Shown here: positions 1 through 9,460 of the stretch, one piece after another
Layout: each line of letters begins with the position of its first letter
How positions within the stretch are numbered: position 1 is the first letter of the stretch
Assembly: GCF_040730185.1 (NCBI RefSeq)
Contig: NZ_CP160402.1
Location: 310,001 to 374,000, forward strand
Source of the DNA: Streptomyces sp. Je 1-332
GTDB lineage: Bacteria; Actinomycetota; Actinomycetes; Streptomycetales; Streptomycetaceae
Direction: 5' to 3'
Length of the DNA stretch: 64,000 nt
Notes under the pieces: model-generated
Database searches by the model: none
Told to the model about the DNA's origin: nothing
What the model saw: the letters and a program-made list of their open reading frames with translations, nothing else
Position numbers and translations under genes: made by a program

Positions 1-48
1 CAGCCGGATTACGACAGGGGGACTACGGCCGTGTGTCGGCCTGCGGAC

Positions 49-1296
49 TCACCGTCGGCCGAGTCGCTCGATCGCGTCGAGGACCTGCCGAGTGCCGTCC
101 TCCCTGGCGAGGGAGGCGGCCGTGTCCTGGGCGCGGGCCCGCAGGACGGGACTGTGGACAGCCGTGGTGACCGCCTGGGAGAGACGGTCCACGGTCAGGC
201 GTTGGTAGCGCACCGGCCGCGGTGAAAGGCCCAGGGTGTGCAGGCGGGTGGCCCAGAAGTTCTGGTCGAGCTGGACGGGGACGGGAACCGAAGGGGTTCC
301 GGCGCGCAGACCGGCCGCGGTGGTGCCGGCGCCCGCGTGGTGGATGACGGCGGCTGTCCTGGGGAACAGCCAGGCGTGCGGGACTTCCTGGACGGTGATC
401 AGGTCGTCGTTCTCGGCGTGCAGGCCGCTCCAGCCGGCCTGGATGATGCCGCGCACCTTCGCGCGGCGCAGGGCGTCGGCGAGCAGGGTGCTCAGCCGCC
501 CGGAGTCGGCGGTGACGAAACTGCCGAAGCCGGCGAACACCGGCGGTGGCCCCGCGTCGAGGAAGTCCACCAGTCGCGGATCCGGCTGCCAGTCGGGGGT
601 GACCGGGGGCCACCAGTAGCCGCCCACCTCGTGTCCCGAGGGCCAGTCGGCGGGGCGGGGGACGATCCGCGGGCTGAAGCCGTGCAGGACGCTACGCCCG
701 CGCGGCAGGCCGAGCGGACCACCGAACCGGCGGCGCGGCAGGCCCAGTTCGCGGCGCAGGGCGCTGACCGCGGGGGCGAAGATGGGGTCGCTGCCGAGCC
801 ACAGGGCCTGGGCGGCCAGGCGGTTGCCGTACGCCCCGAGGGAGCGGGCGCCGCTGATGAGCGGCGGAAAGGCGCCCGTGGGGTGGACCGGCTGGAGGTA
901 GACCCCGATGCTCGGCACGTCCAGTGCCTCGCCGAGCGCCGCGCACATGGGGTCGGTGACCGTGGAGCTCAGCACCACATCGGTGCCTTCTCGCACGGCG
1001 TCCGCGACCCCGGCCGTCAGCCGGGGCATGAACGCCCGCGCCATGCGCATCAATCGCGCCATGGCCACGGGCGGGCTGACCGCTCTGGCGAGGCCCTGGC
1101 CGTCCTGCGATGCCAGTTCCTGCCGTGGGTCGACCGGCAGGGGTCTGAAGCCGAGGCCGTGGGCGGTCACCGCCTGCTCGAAGCGCTCGTGGGTGGCGAG
1201 GACCACCTCGTGTCCCGCCGAGCGCAGTCGCACGCCCAGTCCGGTGAAAGGGGCGACGTCGCCCCAGCTTCCCGCCGTAACGATCAGTACGCGCAC
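49..1296 (-). CDS. Family-1 (MGT/UGT-like) glycosyltransferase
   Basis: This 415-residue protein should move a sugar from a nucleotide sugar to a small lipophilic acceptor such as a sterol, macrolide or other natural product in the cytoplasm. The N-terminus has the GT-B opening (VLIVTAGSWGDVAPFTGLG). The C-terminal domain carries the donor-binding signature HHAGAGTTAAGLRAGTP near residues 318-334, followed by a PVQLDQ segment near 344, as in macrolide and sterol glucosyltransferases. The length is usual for the family. The gene is monocistronic here, with no aglycone-biosynthesis gene beside it, so the acceptor cannot be named. It ends 48 bases from the left window edge; its downstream context is not visible. 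Confidence 0.9.
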   Translation of the reverse strand: MRVLIVTAGSWGDVAPFTGLGVRLRSAGHEVVLATHERFEQAVTAHGLGFRPLPVDPRQELASQDGQGLARAVSPPVAMARLMRMARAFMPRLTAGVADAVREGTDVVLSSTVTDPMCAALGEALDVPSIGVYLQPVHPTGAFPPLISGARSLGAYGNRLAAQALWLGSDPIFAPAVSALRRELGLPRRRFGGPLGLPRGRSVLHGFSPRIVPRPADWPSGHEVGGYWWPPVTPDWQPDPRLVDFLDAGPPPVFAGFGSFVTADSGRLSTLLADALRRAKVRGIIQAGWSGLHAENDDLITVQEVPHAWLFPRTAAVIHHAGAGTTAAGLRAGTPSVPVPVQLDQNFWATRLHTLGLSPRPVRYQRLTVDRLSQAVTTAVHSPVLRARAQDTAASLAREDGTRQVLDAIERLGRR

Positions 1297-1698
1297 CGCG
1301 TCAGGATGTCAGACCCCGGGGCCGCGCGCCGAGCGCGACGGGTTCACTCACCGGCGTGTCGGCGCAGAAGGCTGGGCCTCCACCCCGGGCGCCCATGAAC
1401 GCCGACGCATTCCCGCTTCGCCGGCGTCCATGGTCGGGCTGCACCGGCCGTGGAGGGGAGCTCGTCGCGGTCGGTACGCCCTATCCCTACCGTCCTCCCC
1501 CGACGCGGCCGAAAACAGGCCGATCCTGCGCATTTCCTCTACGCCACAAGGCTCGTGCCCCACGCGCGACGGCAACTCGTCGGAGTCTCCCTTGTATTCC
1601 GGGCAGGCCGTCTGGACGCCAGGCTCCCTCGCCGATCACGATGGCGGGCAGGCGAGCGATCAGGCGAGCGGGCGAGCGAGAGATCGGGGTGCGGGACT
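1297..1698. other. Intergenic region between divergent genes
   Basis: About 400 bases lie between the start of the glycosyltransferase and the start of the propeller gene. It should contain promoters for both directions, but no clear -35/-10 pair stands out. Short GCGAGCG-type repeats occur at about 1649-1682. Reading frames crossing it lack convincing protein character. Confidence 0.4.
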
Positions 1699-2745
1699 GT
1701 GGCGACGCGTCGGACAGTGATCAAGGCGATGGGTGCGGGGACGCTGGCGAGCGGGCTGTCCACACCCGTGTCAGCCGCTTCCCGGGCGGCGGAGGCCGAC
1801 GTACTGCTGGTGGTGGAGAAGAGCAGCCACGCGGTCAGCTTCTACGACGTCGAGTCGGGCAAGCGCCTGCGGACCGTCCAACTGCCCGACTACCCCCACG
1901 AGATGGTCGTCGATTCGCGCAGGCGATTCGCCTACGTCGGGCACTACGGCGTACGCATGTCCTCCACCGTCGGTGAGGGCGGCGCCGCTGTCTTCGTCAT
2001 CGACCTCGCCGAGCGGTCCCTGGCCCGGACGATCGACACCCGGCCCTTCAACCGCGTCCACGGGATGGGCATCGACCGCCTCGACCGGCTGTACGCGCTG
2101 AGCGAGGAGAAGGCGGTTCTGCTCGGGTTCGACGATCCGGCGACCGACCTCGCGCCGACCAGGGCAGTGCCCACCCACGGGGTGAAGACCCACTTGTTCA
2201 CGCTCAGCCGTGACGGCGAACGAGCCTATGTCACCGGCCTGTTGTCCCACACGGTGAGCCTCGTGCGCCCGCACGACGCCTCCGTCCCGCCTGTCCTCGT
2301 CTCCCCCGGCCAGCTGCCCGAGAGCAGCTGTCTGAGCCGGGACGAGAAGACGCTCTTCGTCGGGGCTCGCAAGAGTTCCGCACTGGTCGCGCTGGATGCC
2401 CGCACCATGAAGGTGCGGCGGACGAGGAAGACGGGCGGAGATCCGCTGCGGGTCTACACGCTCGATGACGAACGGCTGTTGGTGACGGACATCGTCGCCA
2501 ACACCCTCTCCGTATGGAGCACCGACCTGCGGCGCATCCGTTCCCTTCACCTCGACGGGACGCCGTCCGCGGTGACGCTCCACCCGGGCAAGGCACGTGC
2601 GTACGTATCCCTCCTGGGCACGGATCGGATTGCCGTCGTCGACCTGGACCGCTTCACCGTCGTCGGCGGCTTCGGCACCCGGTCGGAACCGGACTCCGCG
2701 GTGCTGTTGCCCGCTGCCTCCGGCCAGGATGTGCGCGCCGGGTGA
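1699..2745 (+). CDS. Tat-exported YncE-like beta-propeller protein
   Basis: The protein is a probable extracellular or periplasmic seven-bladed propeller of the YncE/YVTN type; such proteins bind ligands or act as lactonase-like scaffolds. I chose GTG at 1699 because it is followed at once by a twin-arginine signal (TRRTVIKAMGAGTLASGL) and an Ala-rich cleavage region ending around residue 30. The mature part consists of repeated blades such as DVLLVVEKSSHAVSFYDVES and ERAYVTGLLSHTVSLV, each with a hydrophobic strand followed by a turn. The open frame extends upstream to 1450 but that part lacks protein character. Its ligand is unknown. It reads toward the ABC-F gene, separated by a leader region. 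Confidence 0.8.
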   Translation: MATRRTVIKAMGAGTLASGLSTPVSAASRAAEADVLLVVEKSSHAVSFYDVESGKRLRTVQLPDYPHEMVVDSRRRFAYVGHYGVRMSSTVGEGGAAVFVIDLAERSLARTIDTRPFNRVHGMGIDRLDRLYALSEEKAVLLGFDDPATDLAPTRAVPTHGVKTHLFTLSRDGERAYVTGLLSHTVSLVRPHDASVPPVLVSPGQLPESSCLSRDEKTLFVGARKSSALVALDARTMKVRRTRKTGGDPLRVYTLDDERLLVTDIVANTLSVWSTDLRRIRSLHLDGTPSAVTLHPGKARAYVSLLGTDRIAVVDLDRFTVVGGFGTRSEPDSAVLLPAASGQDVRAG

Positions 2746-2802
2746 CCGTGTCGCTGCCCCCGAGCAGGCGAAAACGCCTTCGGCCGCTCCGGCCACTCCT
2801 GC

Positions 2803-2808
2803 TAGCCT
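2803..2808 (+). promoter_or_regulatory. Probable -10 box for a leaderless leader-peptide transcript
   Basis: TAGCCT fits the actinomycete -10 pattern TANNNT and lies seven bases before the ATG of the short leader ORF, so transcription would begin at or next to that ATG. No convincing -35 box is visible. The same 6+7 spacing recurs upstream of the alanyl-tRNA synthetase-like gene at 52666. Confidence 0.4.
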
Positions 2809-2815
2809 GATCGTT

Positions 2816-2860
2816 ATGGCACGAGGTATCTGGTCGCAGAAGGTCCGCTCCGCCCGCTGA
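2816..2860 (+). CDS. Putative 14-residue leader peptide of the ABC-F gene
   Basis: ATG at 2816 opens a 14-codon frame, MARGIWSQKVRSAR, ending in TGA at 2858-2860, in the 213-base gap before the ABC-F gene. A -10-like TAGCCT sits seven bases upstream, suggesting a leaderless mRNA. The stop codon abuts a set of GC-rich complementary segments. ABC-F resistance genes in Firmicutes and Streptomyces (for example vmlR, msrD, lmrC) are known to be controlled by ribosome stalling on short leader ORFs. That this one acts the same way is inference from position and structure. Confidence 0.55.
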   Translation: MARGIWSQKVRSAR

Positions 2861-2932
2861 CGGCGGCGCCTTCTCCCTGTTGAGTTCGCCGCCGTTCCGG
2901 TTCCCGCCGGGCGGCCGCTTCTTGCTGCCCGG
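2861..2932 (+). promoter_or_regulatory. Predicted four-segment attenuator upstream of the ABC-F gene
   Basis: Four segments can pair in two exclusive ways. Segment 1 (CGGCGGCG, 2861-2868) pairs with segment 2 (CGCCGCCG, 2887-2894). Segment 3 (CCGGGC, 2907-2912) pairs with segment 4 (GCCCGG, 2927-2932). Alternatively GCCGCC of segment 2 (2888-2893) pairs with GGCGGC (2910-2915), which breaks both hairpins. A ribosome stalled at the end of the leader ORF would cover segment 1 and favour the alternative. There is no U-tract after segment 4, so termination would have to be factor-dependent or the hairpin could act on translation. Confidence 0.5.
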
Positions 2933-2958
2933 CTCCACTGCGAGCTGCGGAGCATCCG

Positions 2959-4659
<1,701 letters not shown>

Positions 4660-4663
4660 GCGT

Positions 4664-5266
4664 CTACAGCCAGTCGTGTTCCCGCGCGTAGCGCGCCGCT
4701 TCGTGCCGGGTTCGTGTCTGCGTCTTGTGCATGGCGTTCGACAGGTAGTTGCGTACGGTGCCCTGCGCGAGGCTGAGGCGGATGGCGATGTCGGCGACGG
4801 AGTACCCCTCGCCCGTCACACGCAGGACGTCGATCTCCCGGTCGGTGAGGGGGCAGTCGTCGACGACGGCGAGCGCGGAGACGTCGGGGTCGATCCACCG
4901 TCTGCCCTCGTGCAGCGTGTGGATGACCTCCGTGATGTGCGCGGGCTCCGCCGACTTGCTGACGAAGCCCTGGATGCCGAGTTTCAGGGCCTTGCGCAGC
5001 ACCCCGGGCCTGGCGTGGCGGATCAGCATGAGGATCACCTGGTCCGGCTGTGCGCGGCGGATCTCCACGACCGCGCCGAGCCCGTCGACGCCGGGCATCT
5101 CCAGGTCGATGACGACCACGTCCGGCCGGTGGTGCAAGGTGGCCCGGATCGCCGATGCGCCGTCCTGCGCTTCGGCGAGCACGGTGATCTCGCCTTCGAG
5201 CGTCAGGAGCGCGGCGAGCGCCTTGCGGAGCAGGGCTTCGTCGTCGGCGAGGACCACGGTGGTCAT
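4664..5266 (-). CDS. LuxR/NarL-family response regulator, DesR-like
   Basis: This is a 200-residue two-component response regulator. The receiver domain has the acidic pair D8-D9, phospho-acceptor D54 in VVVIDLEMPG and the conserved lysine K104 in GFVSKS. The usual Thr/Ser of the fourth strand is replaced by Ile (LMLIRHARPG, about residue 82). The C-terminal LuxR-type helix-turn-helix reads LTDREIDVLRVTGEGYSVAD and TVRNYLSNAM, typical of the DesR branch. The start at 5266 overlaps the stop of the upstream kinase remnant by four bases (ATGA), so the two were once one operon. With its kinase truncated, the regulator may be orphaned. Confidence 0.88.
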   Translation of the reverse strand: MTTVVLADDEALLRKALAALLTLEGEITVLAEAQDGASAIRATLHHRPDVVVIDLEMPGVDGLGAVVEIRRAQPDQVILMLIRHARPGVLRKALKLGIQGFVSKSAEPAHITEVIHTLHEGRRWIDPDVSALAVVDDCPLTDREIDVLRVTGEGYSVADIAIRLSLAQGTVRNYLSNAMHKTQTRTRHEAARYAREHDWL

Positions 5267-5430
5267 CGGTCGCCCTCCCGTGCCGCGCGGGACGGTGTCG
5301 TCGAGCCGGGGCGAGGGAACACCGCGGCCGTGACGAAGCGCCCGTCCCGTTGCTCCACCGTCAGCTCGCCTCCGTTGTCGCCCACTCGCTCCTTGAGGGT
5401 GGCGAGACCCCCGAGGCCGGGGAGGGGGGT
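5263..5430 (-). pseudogene. Truncated histidine kinase, C-terminal end only
   Basis: Only about 55 codons of a sensor kinase remain. The frame reads LGGLATLKERVGDNGGELTV and ends at 5263, matching the last part of an HATPase_c domain of the DesK-type kinases that precede DesR-like regulators. The ATP-binding N and G1 boxes, the dimerisation domain and the membrane segments are missing. Homology stops near 5430, where a permease fragment begins on the opposite strand. The reading frame continues upstream across the permease fragment only as shadow sequence. This is a rearrangement remnant and should be inactive. Confidence 0.75.
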
Positions 5431-5431
5431 G

Positions 5432-5863
5432 ATGTTCACCGTGGCCGCCTTCGGCATTCTCGCCGGCCTCGTGCTCCCGGTTACCGTCCTCGCGCTGATC
5501 CAGGTGACCGCGATCCTCGCGGTGCTGGCGGCGGCGGTCCTCTCCACGGTGATCATGATGCTCGGGCTGGGACTGGCCACGGCGGGACTGACCAACTCCC
5601 CCGAGCACGCCCAGGTGACCACGCTGCCCGTCAGCCTCGGCGCCATCGCCGTCACGAACTGGGTGGCCATCACCGGCACCGAGGAGCTGACCCTGCTCAA
5701 GCGGCTGCTGCCGGGCGGCTTGGCTACCGAGCTCGTCCTCGACGCCTGGAACGGCGGCGTTCCCGTGGCCGAGTCCCTGCCCCTGTTGCTGCCCACGCTG
5801 GGGTGGGTCGTCATCTCCGTGGCGCTGGCCTCGCGCCTCTTCCGGTGGGAACCGCGCCGGTAA
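5432..5863 (+). pseudogene. Truncated ABC-2 type permease, C-terminal half
   Basis: About 143 codons from ATG 5432 encode four hydrophobic segments (ILAGLVLPVTVLALI, VLAAAVLSTVIMMLG, VSLGAIAVTNWVAI, LLLPTLGWVVISVALASRL), matching the second half of an ABC-2 permease. The N-terminal helices are absent. Such permeases normally sit just upstream of, and on the same strand as, a DesK/DesR pair. Here the fragment lies head to head with the kinase fragment, so an inversion or inversion-deletion joined the two. It overlaps the end of the convergent membrane-protein gene by about 50 bases. Confidence 0.65.
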
Positions 5864-6323
5864 CACCCTTCCGCGCCCGGTACTCGTCCAGAATCCCCAC
5901 CGCGATCAGCAGGAGCACCGCCGCCAGGGCGAAGCCGGCGGCCAGGATGTTGAACAAGCCGTAGGGCCCGCCGGCCTCGACAGCGCGACCGCTCTCCAGC
6001 AGACAGTCGAAGCCCAGCGGGAAGTACGACGGTTCGTGCCCGGCGAGCTGGTCGAGTGTGCCGGGCGGGAGGGAACGGCAGGGAACGGCGGGCGAGGACC
6101 CCGCGCCGGACTCGGCTTCGCTCGCGTCCATCTGGACCAGGCCCATGCCGTACGTGTACACGATGACGGCTGCGGCGGCCCCCACGCCCCCGCTCCACAG
6201 CAGCAGGTCTCTGAGCCAGTCAGGTCGGCGTCCGGGAAGGAGGACCGATATCAGCTTCACCGCGACCGTGACGACCCAGAGCGGTACGGCGAACATGGCG
6301 CCGTACATCAGGAGGATGAGCAT
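5811..6323 (-). CDS. Membrane protein of unknown function
   Basis: The 170-residue protein has hydrophobic segments at about residues 1-30 (MLILLMYGAMFAVPLWVVTV), 41-62 and 120-145 (NILAAGFALAAVLLLIAVGI). A loop of about 55 residues between the second and third contains two cysteines (PCRSLPPG and FDCLLESG), which could form a disulfide outside the membrane. I recognise no family. The C-terminal 17 codons overlap the permease fragment on the other strand, so the true C-terminus may have been altered by the rearrangement there. Confidence 0.65.
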   Translation of the reverse strand: MLILLMYGAMFAVPLWVVTVAVKLISVLLPGRRPDWLRDLLLWSGGVGAAAAVIVYTYGMGLVQMDASEAESGAGSSPAVPCRSLPPGTLDQLAGHEPSYFPLGFDCLLESGRAVEAGGPYGLFNILAAGFALAAVLLLIAVGILDEYRARKGVTGAVPTGRGARPAPRR

Positions 6324-6435
6324 GTGGCAGCTGCCTTTCGGGCGTTCCCCGGCTCCGTCGACCGCCTTGTGGCTCCGTCACCGACGTGGTTGTCCTGCGC
6401 CTGACGGCGCGCTGTGCGTCTGCGTGCCCCCACGG

Positions 6436-7302
6436 TCACGCGTCACGGTATCGGTCCCGCATCTCGGGGAGTTGGCGGAAGCCGGCTGATTCGTAGGTGG
6501 CGACGGCACCGGTGTTGGAGCTCGGCGTGCAGACGACCGCGCTCGACGAGCCCAGGTCCCGGAGTGCGGCAGCCGCGGCGACGGTGATCGCCTTGCCGTA
6601 GCCCTGGCCGCGATGCTCCCGGTGCACGCCCATGGGTTCGAGCAATCCGGGCTTGCCCGGCCCGGCCGACCAGACCGTCACCGCCGCCACCGCGGCGCCC
6701 TGTTCGTCGTACGCGACCAGACATCGGGCGTCGGCGTACGGCAATCCGGCCGCCGCCGCGTGCCAGTGCTCGTCCGTGAACGTCGACCCGTCGAACGATG
6801 CCCGATGCACGGCGGCCCGCACATGCGCCTGCGCGGGACCGATCATCTCGGTCCGCACGCCTGGGTCGCCTACCCGTTCTCCGAGGTCACGGCGGAGCGG
6901 CGTCCAGGGCTCGTCGGTGTTCCAACCTCGCTCGAACAGCAGCTCCTGCATCAGTGCGTCCATCGGTGCCTCGATGTTCGCCTTTCCCGCGGGCAGGACA
7001 CCGCGCTCCGGATCGGTTACGTCCTCGACCAGCTGCCGCGCCAACTCCTCGTCCCACTGGGCTTCCTGCGCGATCGTCAACCGCAGCAGCCCGGGGCCGT
7101 CCAGCAGGCCTACGGCGAGAATCCGGCCGCCGCGGCTCCAGGTCCGGACCGCCGCGGCCGTCGCCTCCGTACCCGACCGCCAGAACCAGCCCAGGTCCCC
7201 CGGGTGCAGTTGCATCGGAGCCCCTTCGTACTGCCACTCCCGCAGCACGGCCACAGCCTCGCTCAGCTCGTCGACTCCCGGCTCGCTCAACACAATCGCC
7301 AT
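6436..7302 (-). CDS. GNAT-family N-acetyltransferase
   Basis: This 288-residue protein has a clear C-terminal GNAT domain. The acetyl-CoA pyrophosphate-binding motif is HREHRGQGYGKAI at about residues 231-243, followed by NTGAVATYESAGF, the usual N-x-x-A-x-x-x-Y-x-x-x-GF ending. The N-terminal 140 residues resemble a degenerate second GNAT fold (GGRILAVGLLDGPGLLRLTI), as in tandem-GNAT proteins. The substrate is unknown. A 16-base palindrome at 7363-7378 containing TTGAC on this strand may belong to its promoter. Confidence 0.88.
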   Translation of the reverse strand: MAIVLSEPGVDELSEAVAVLREWQYEGAPMQLHPGDLGWFWRSGTEATAAAVRTWSRGGRILAVGLLDGPGLLRLTIAQEAQWDEELARQLVEDVTDPERGVLPAGKANIEAPMDALMQELLFERGWNTDEPWTPLRRDLGERVGDPGVRTEMIGPAQAHVRAAVHRASFDGSTFTDEHWHAAAAGLPYADARCLVAYDEQGAAVAAVTVWSAGPGKPGLLEPMGVHREHRGQGYGKAITVAAAAALRDLGSSSAVVCTPSSNTGAVATYESAGFRQLPEMRDRYRDA

Positions 7303-7362
7303 GCCCCCGATCAGACACGACCTCGTCCACTGTCCGCACCCGATTTCCGTCGGTGAGCAGTG

Positions 7363-7378
7363 GGTCAGTCAACTGACC
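7363..7378. promoter_or_regulatory. Short palindrome upstream of the GNAT gene
   Basis: GGTCAGT and ACTGACC are separated by CA, giving a perfect 7-bp inverted repeat about 60 bases upstream of the GNAT start. On the minus strand the centre reads TTGACT, a possible -35 box, but no good -10 box follows. It could be an operator, or a weak hairpin after the convergent-side gene. Confidence 0.3.
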
Positions 7379-7408
7379 ATGTGTGCACGGCGATTGGCAC
7401 CTTACGTC

Positions 7409-8521
7409 TCAGCCGGCGTGCAGAATCCGAAAGCGGTCGGGTTCCGCCGGATCCCGGTCGACGACCTGGATCGGCGTCCTGGCCCACTGCCACACGCTGA
7501 TGCCCGGCGTGCGGGAGAACTCGATCCGCCCCCGGGTGCCTTCGACCGCGACGCGCGGCCAGGATTCGGCGATGCGCGCCCGGTCCGTGCCGTGGGAGCG
7601 CAGAACTTCGGCGAGGACGACGACCGTGTCGTAACCCTCGTAGGCGACGAAGGACGGCGGTGCGCCGAGCCGTTCGCGGAGGGTCGCCTCGACTCGTGCC
7701 CCAAGGGGGCTGAAGTTCTCGGGCAGGTAGCGCAGGAACGGGATCGCGGCGCCGTCGGCGCCCAGCAGCTCCGCCCATTGCGCGAACTCCGGTTGCCCGG
7801 CGGGAGCCCCGATCAGGATCTCGGCGAGGCGCCGGTCGTGGCGGACGGCCTTGACGATCGGCACGGCCGGTTCGGGGTGGCCGACCAGCAGAAGGAGTGT
7901 TGTCGCGCCACTGTCGACGAGCTCGTCGCACACGGCCGCTGGGGTGAGCGCGTTCATGTCGAGCTCGACGAGCGTGCCACCACGTGGAGCGAGGTGGTCC
8001 CGCAGGATGCGGGTTCCGGCTGCCCAGTAGACGCTCGGCTGGGCTGCCACGGCGATGCGGCTGTGGCCCGCGCCGAGAAGGAAGTCCGCGTAGACCTGCC
8101 AGCCGCGTGACTGCGGCGGAGGGAGGCGCGCGACCCACTGCGTCGGCTGTTCGGTGAGCGCGTCGAGAACGGCCGACGAGCAGAGGAACGGCAGGCCCAG
8201 GGCGTCGGCCCGGCCTGCGGCGGCGCGAGCGACGACGCTGTGGTACTCCCCCACCACGGCGGCCACGCCCAGACCGGCGAGTTCGTCCACGGCCGCCGCG
8301 GCCCTCTGTGGATCAGCCGCGGTGTCCCGGACCAGCAGCTCGAGTGGACTTCCGCCGATCCCGCCGGCGTCATTGACTTCACGCGTGGCCATCTCCAGTC
8401 CGGCGAGCAAGTGTCGGCCCGCCTCGACCCAGCCGGGCCGAGTGAGTGGAACGAGAGCGCCGACCTGGACGGTTGATCCGCCGGTCCGCTCCGCTCCAGA
8501 TATCGATGGTGGCGTAGTCAT
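7409..8521 (-). CDS. ABC-type branched-chain amino acid/amide receptor-like binding protein
   Basis: The 370-residue product has the periplasmic-binding fold of the LivJ/AmiC/urea-binding group. It opens with VQVGALVPLTRPGWVEAGRH and contains LEMATREVNDAGGIGGSPLEL, then GVAAVVGEYHSV, the ligand-loop region typical of the family. I start it at ATG 8521, because upstream sequence is low-complexity and non-coding. There is no signal peptide or lipobox, so unlike transport receptors it probably stays in the cytoplasm, as AmiC-type sensors do. No permease or ATPase genes are adjacent, which supports a sensor rather than transport role. The ligand is unknown. Confidence 0.82.
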   Translation of the reverse strand: MTTPPSISGAERTGGSTVQVGALVPLTRPGWVEAGRHLLAGLEMATREVNDAGGIGGSPLELLVRDTAADPQRAAAAVDELAGLGVAAVVGEYHSVVARAAAGRADALGLPFLCSSAVLDALTEQPTQWVARLPPPQSRGWQVYADFLLGAGHSRIAVAAQPSVYWAAGTRILRDHLAPRGGTLVELDMNALTPAAVCDELVDSGATTLLLLVGHPEPAVPIVKAVRHDRRLAEILIGAPAGQPEFAQWAELLGADGAAIPFLRYLPENFSPLGARVEATLRERLGAPPSFVAYEGYDTVVVLAEVLRSHGTDRARIAESWPRVAVEGTRGRIEFSRTPGISVWQWARTPIQVVDRDPAEPDRFRILHAG

Positions 8522-8642
8522 GCGTGGGCGTCTCCTGCCTGACCTTGGATGATCATGCGGAACATTGCATCCACCACCATCGCCGGGAAGCAATTGATTT
8601 CCCACGATCAGTGAACCTAAAGCTGAAGTTGAGGTTGCAGTT

Positions 8643-8678
8643 GAGGCTGAGGCTGAGGCTGAGGCTGAGGCTGAGGCT
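8643..8678 (+). repeat. (GAGGCT)6 tandem array just after the HAD gene stop
   Basis: Six exact GAGGCT units are preceded by a degenerate stretch (8619-8642) of similar hexamers. The array lies 12 bases beyond the stop of the minus-strand HAD gene. It is in inverted orientation to the CTCGAC/CTCAGC array inside the same gene's start at 9386-9424. Confidence 0.9.
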
Positions 8679-8689
8679 CTGCGCCTCAA

Positions 8690-9445
8690 CTACGCCGCCT
8701 GCAACTCCGTCGCCAGCTCATCCAGGCTCTCCACCCGCCAGTCGAAGCTGTCCGTACTCCTCGGCGGATCCCCAACCGGCCGCTGGACATACGCCGTTCG
8801 CATTCCCACGGACTGGGCTCCCCGCAGATCCCACGCGTGCGCGGCGACCATCAGCACCCGCTCGGGCGGGCACCCCGCCGCCTCGACCGCGAGTCGGTAG
8901 ACCTCCGGCGCGGGCTTGTAGGCACGCGCCTCCTCACCGGACAGCACCTGATGCCAACGCAGCCCCGCGTACGCGTTCAGCCGCAGCAGCACCCCGCGGC
9001 TGGCGTGAGACAACCCCAGCACGGGGAAGCGCTTCGCAAGGCGCGCCAGCCCGGCAACGGAATCTCCCCAAGGCCTCAGGCGCTGCGCTGCCTCGGCCAG
9101 CCGCTCGATGGACAGCGGATCACTCAGCCCGGCGCGGACCGCCACGCGCTCGGCCGCTTCCCGGTCGATGACCTCACTGTTCGCATACGCCCGTTCCCCC
9201 TCCCCCATGCGCCACTGCTCACGCTCGACGTGGCTCTGCCAGATCTCCAGCAGATGCTCCACCGTCATCTCGGCGGACGGCCGGGCGCCAAGCGCGGACA
9301 CCGCTTCAGCCAGCGCCGCACGCAGCCCGCCGGATTCGTCGACCATCGTCCCCAGCACGTCGAGAACGACCACTTCAACGGTGGACTCGACCTCGACCTC
9401 GACCTCGACCTCAGCCTCAGCCTCCACATCGCCCGTACCGGACAT
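8690..9445 (-). CDS. HAD-superfamily hydrolase, haloacid dehalogenase type II-like
   Basis: The 251-residue protein carries the HAD motifs of the 2-haloacid dehalogenase group. Motif I is LDVLGTMVDE with its nucleophilic Asp near residue 29, motif II is GLSHASRG, motif III is AYKPAPEVY, and motif IV is MVAAHAWDLRGAQSVGMRTAY, nearly identical to the type II consensus. I chose ATG 9445. The first 22 residues are an acidic repeat (EAEAEVEVEVEVES) encoded by hexanucleotide repeats and unlikely to be part of the fold. The substrate could be a halo-acid or a phosphate ester. It is divergent from the CGNR gene, with a shared palindrome region between. Confidence 0.87.
   Translation of the reverse strand: MSGTGDVEAEAEVEVEVEVESTVEVVVLDVLGTMVDESGGLRAALAEAVSALGARPSAEMTVEHLLEIWQSHVEREQWRMGEGERAYANSEVIDREAAERVAVRAGLSDPLSIERLAEAAQRLRPWGDSVAGLARLAKRFPVLGLSHASRGVLLRLNAYAGLRWHQVLSGEEARAYKPAPEVYRLAVEAAGCPPERVLMVAAHAWDLRGAQSVGMRTAYVQRPVGDPPRSTDSFDWRVESLDELATELQAA
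9386..9424. repeat. CTCGAC/CTCAGC hexamer array inside the HAD gene 5' end
   Basis: Four CTCGAC units followed by two CTCAGC units and a partial one encode the Glu-Val/Glu-Ala repeat at the N-terminus of the HAD protein. Unit number could change without a frameshift because each unit is two codons. Confidence 0.9.
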
Positions 9446-9460
9446 GCATCTCTCCCCTCG

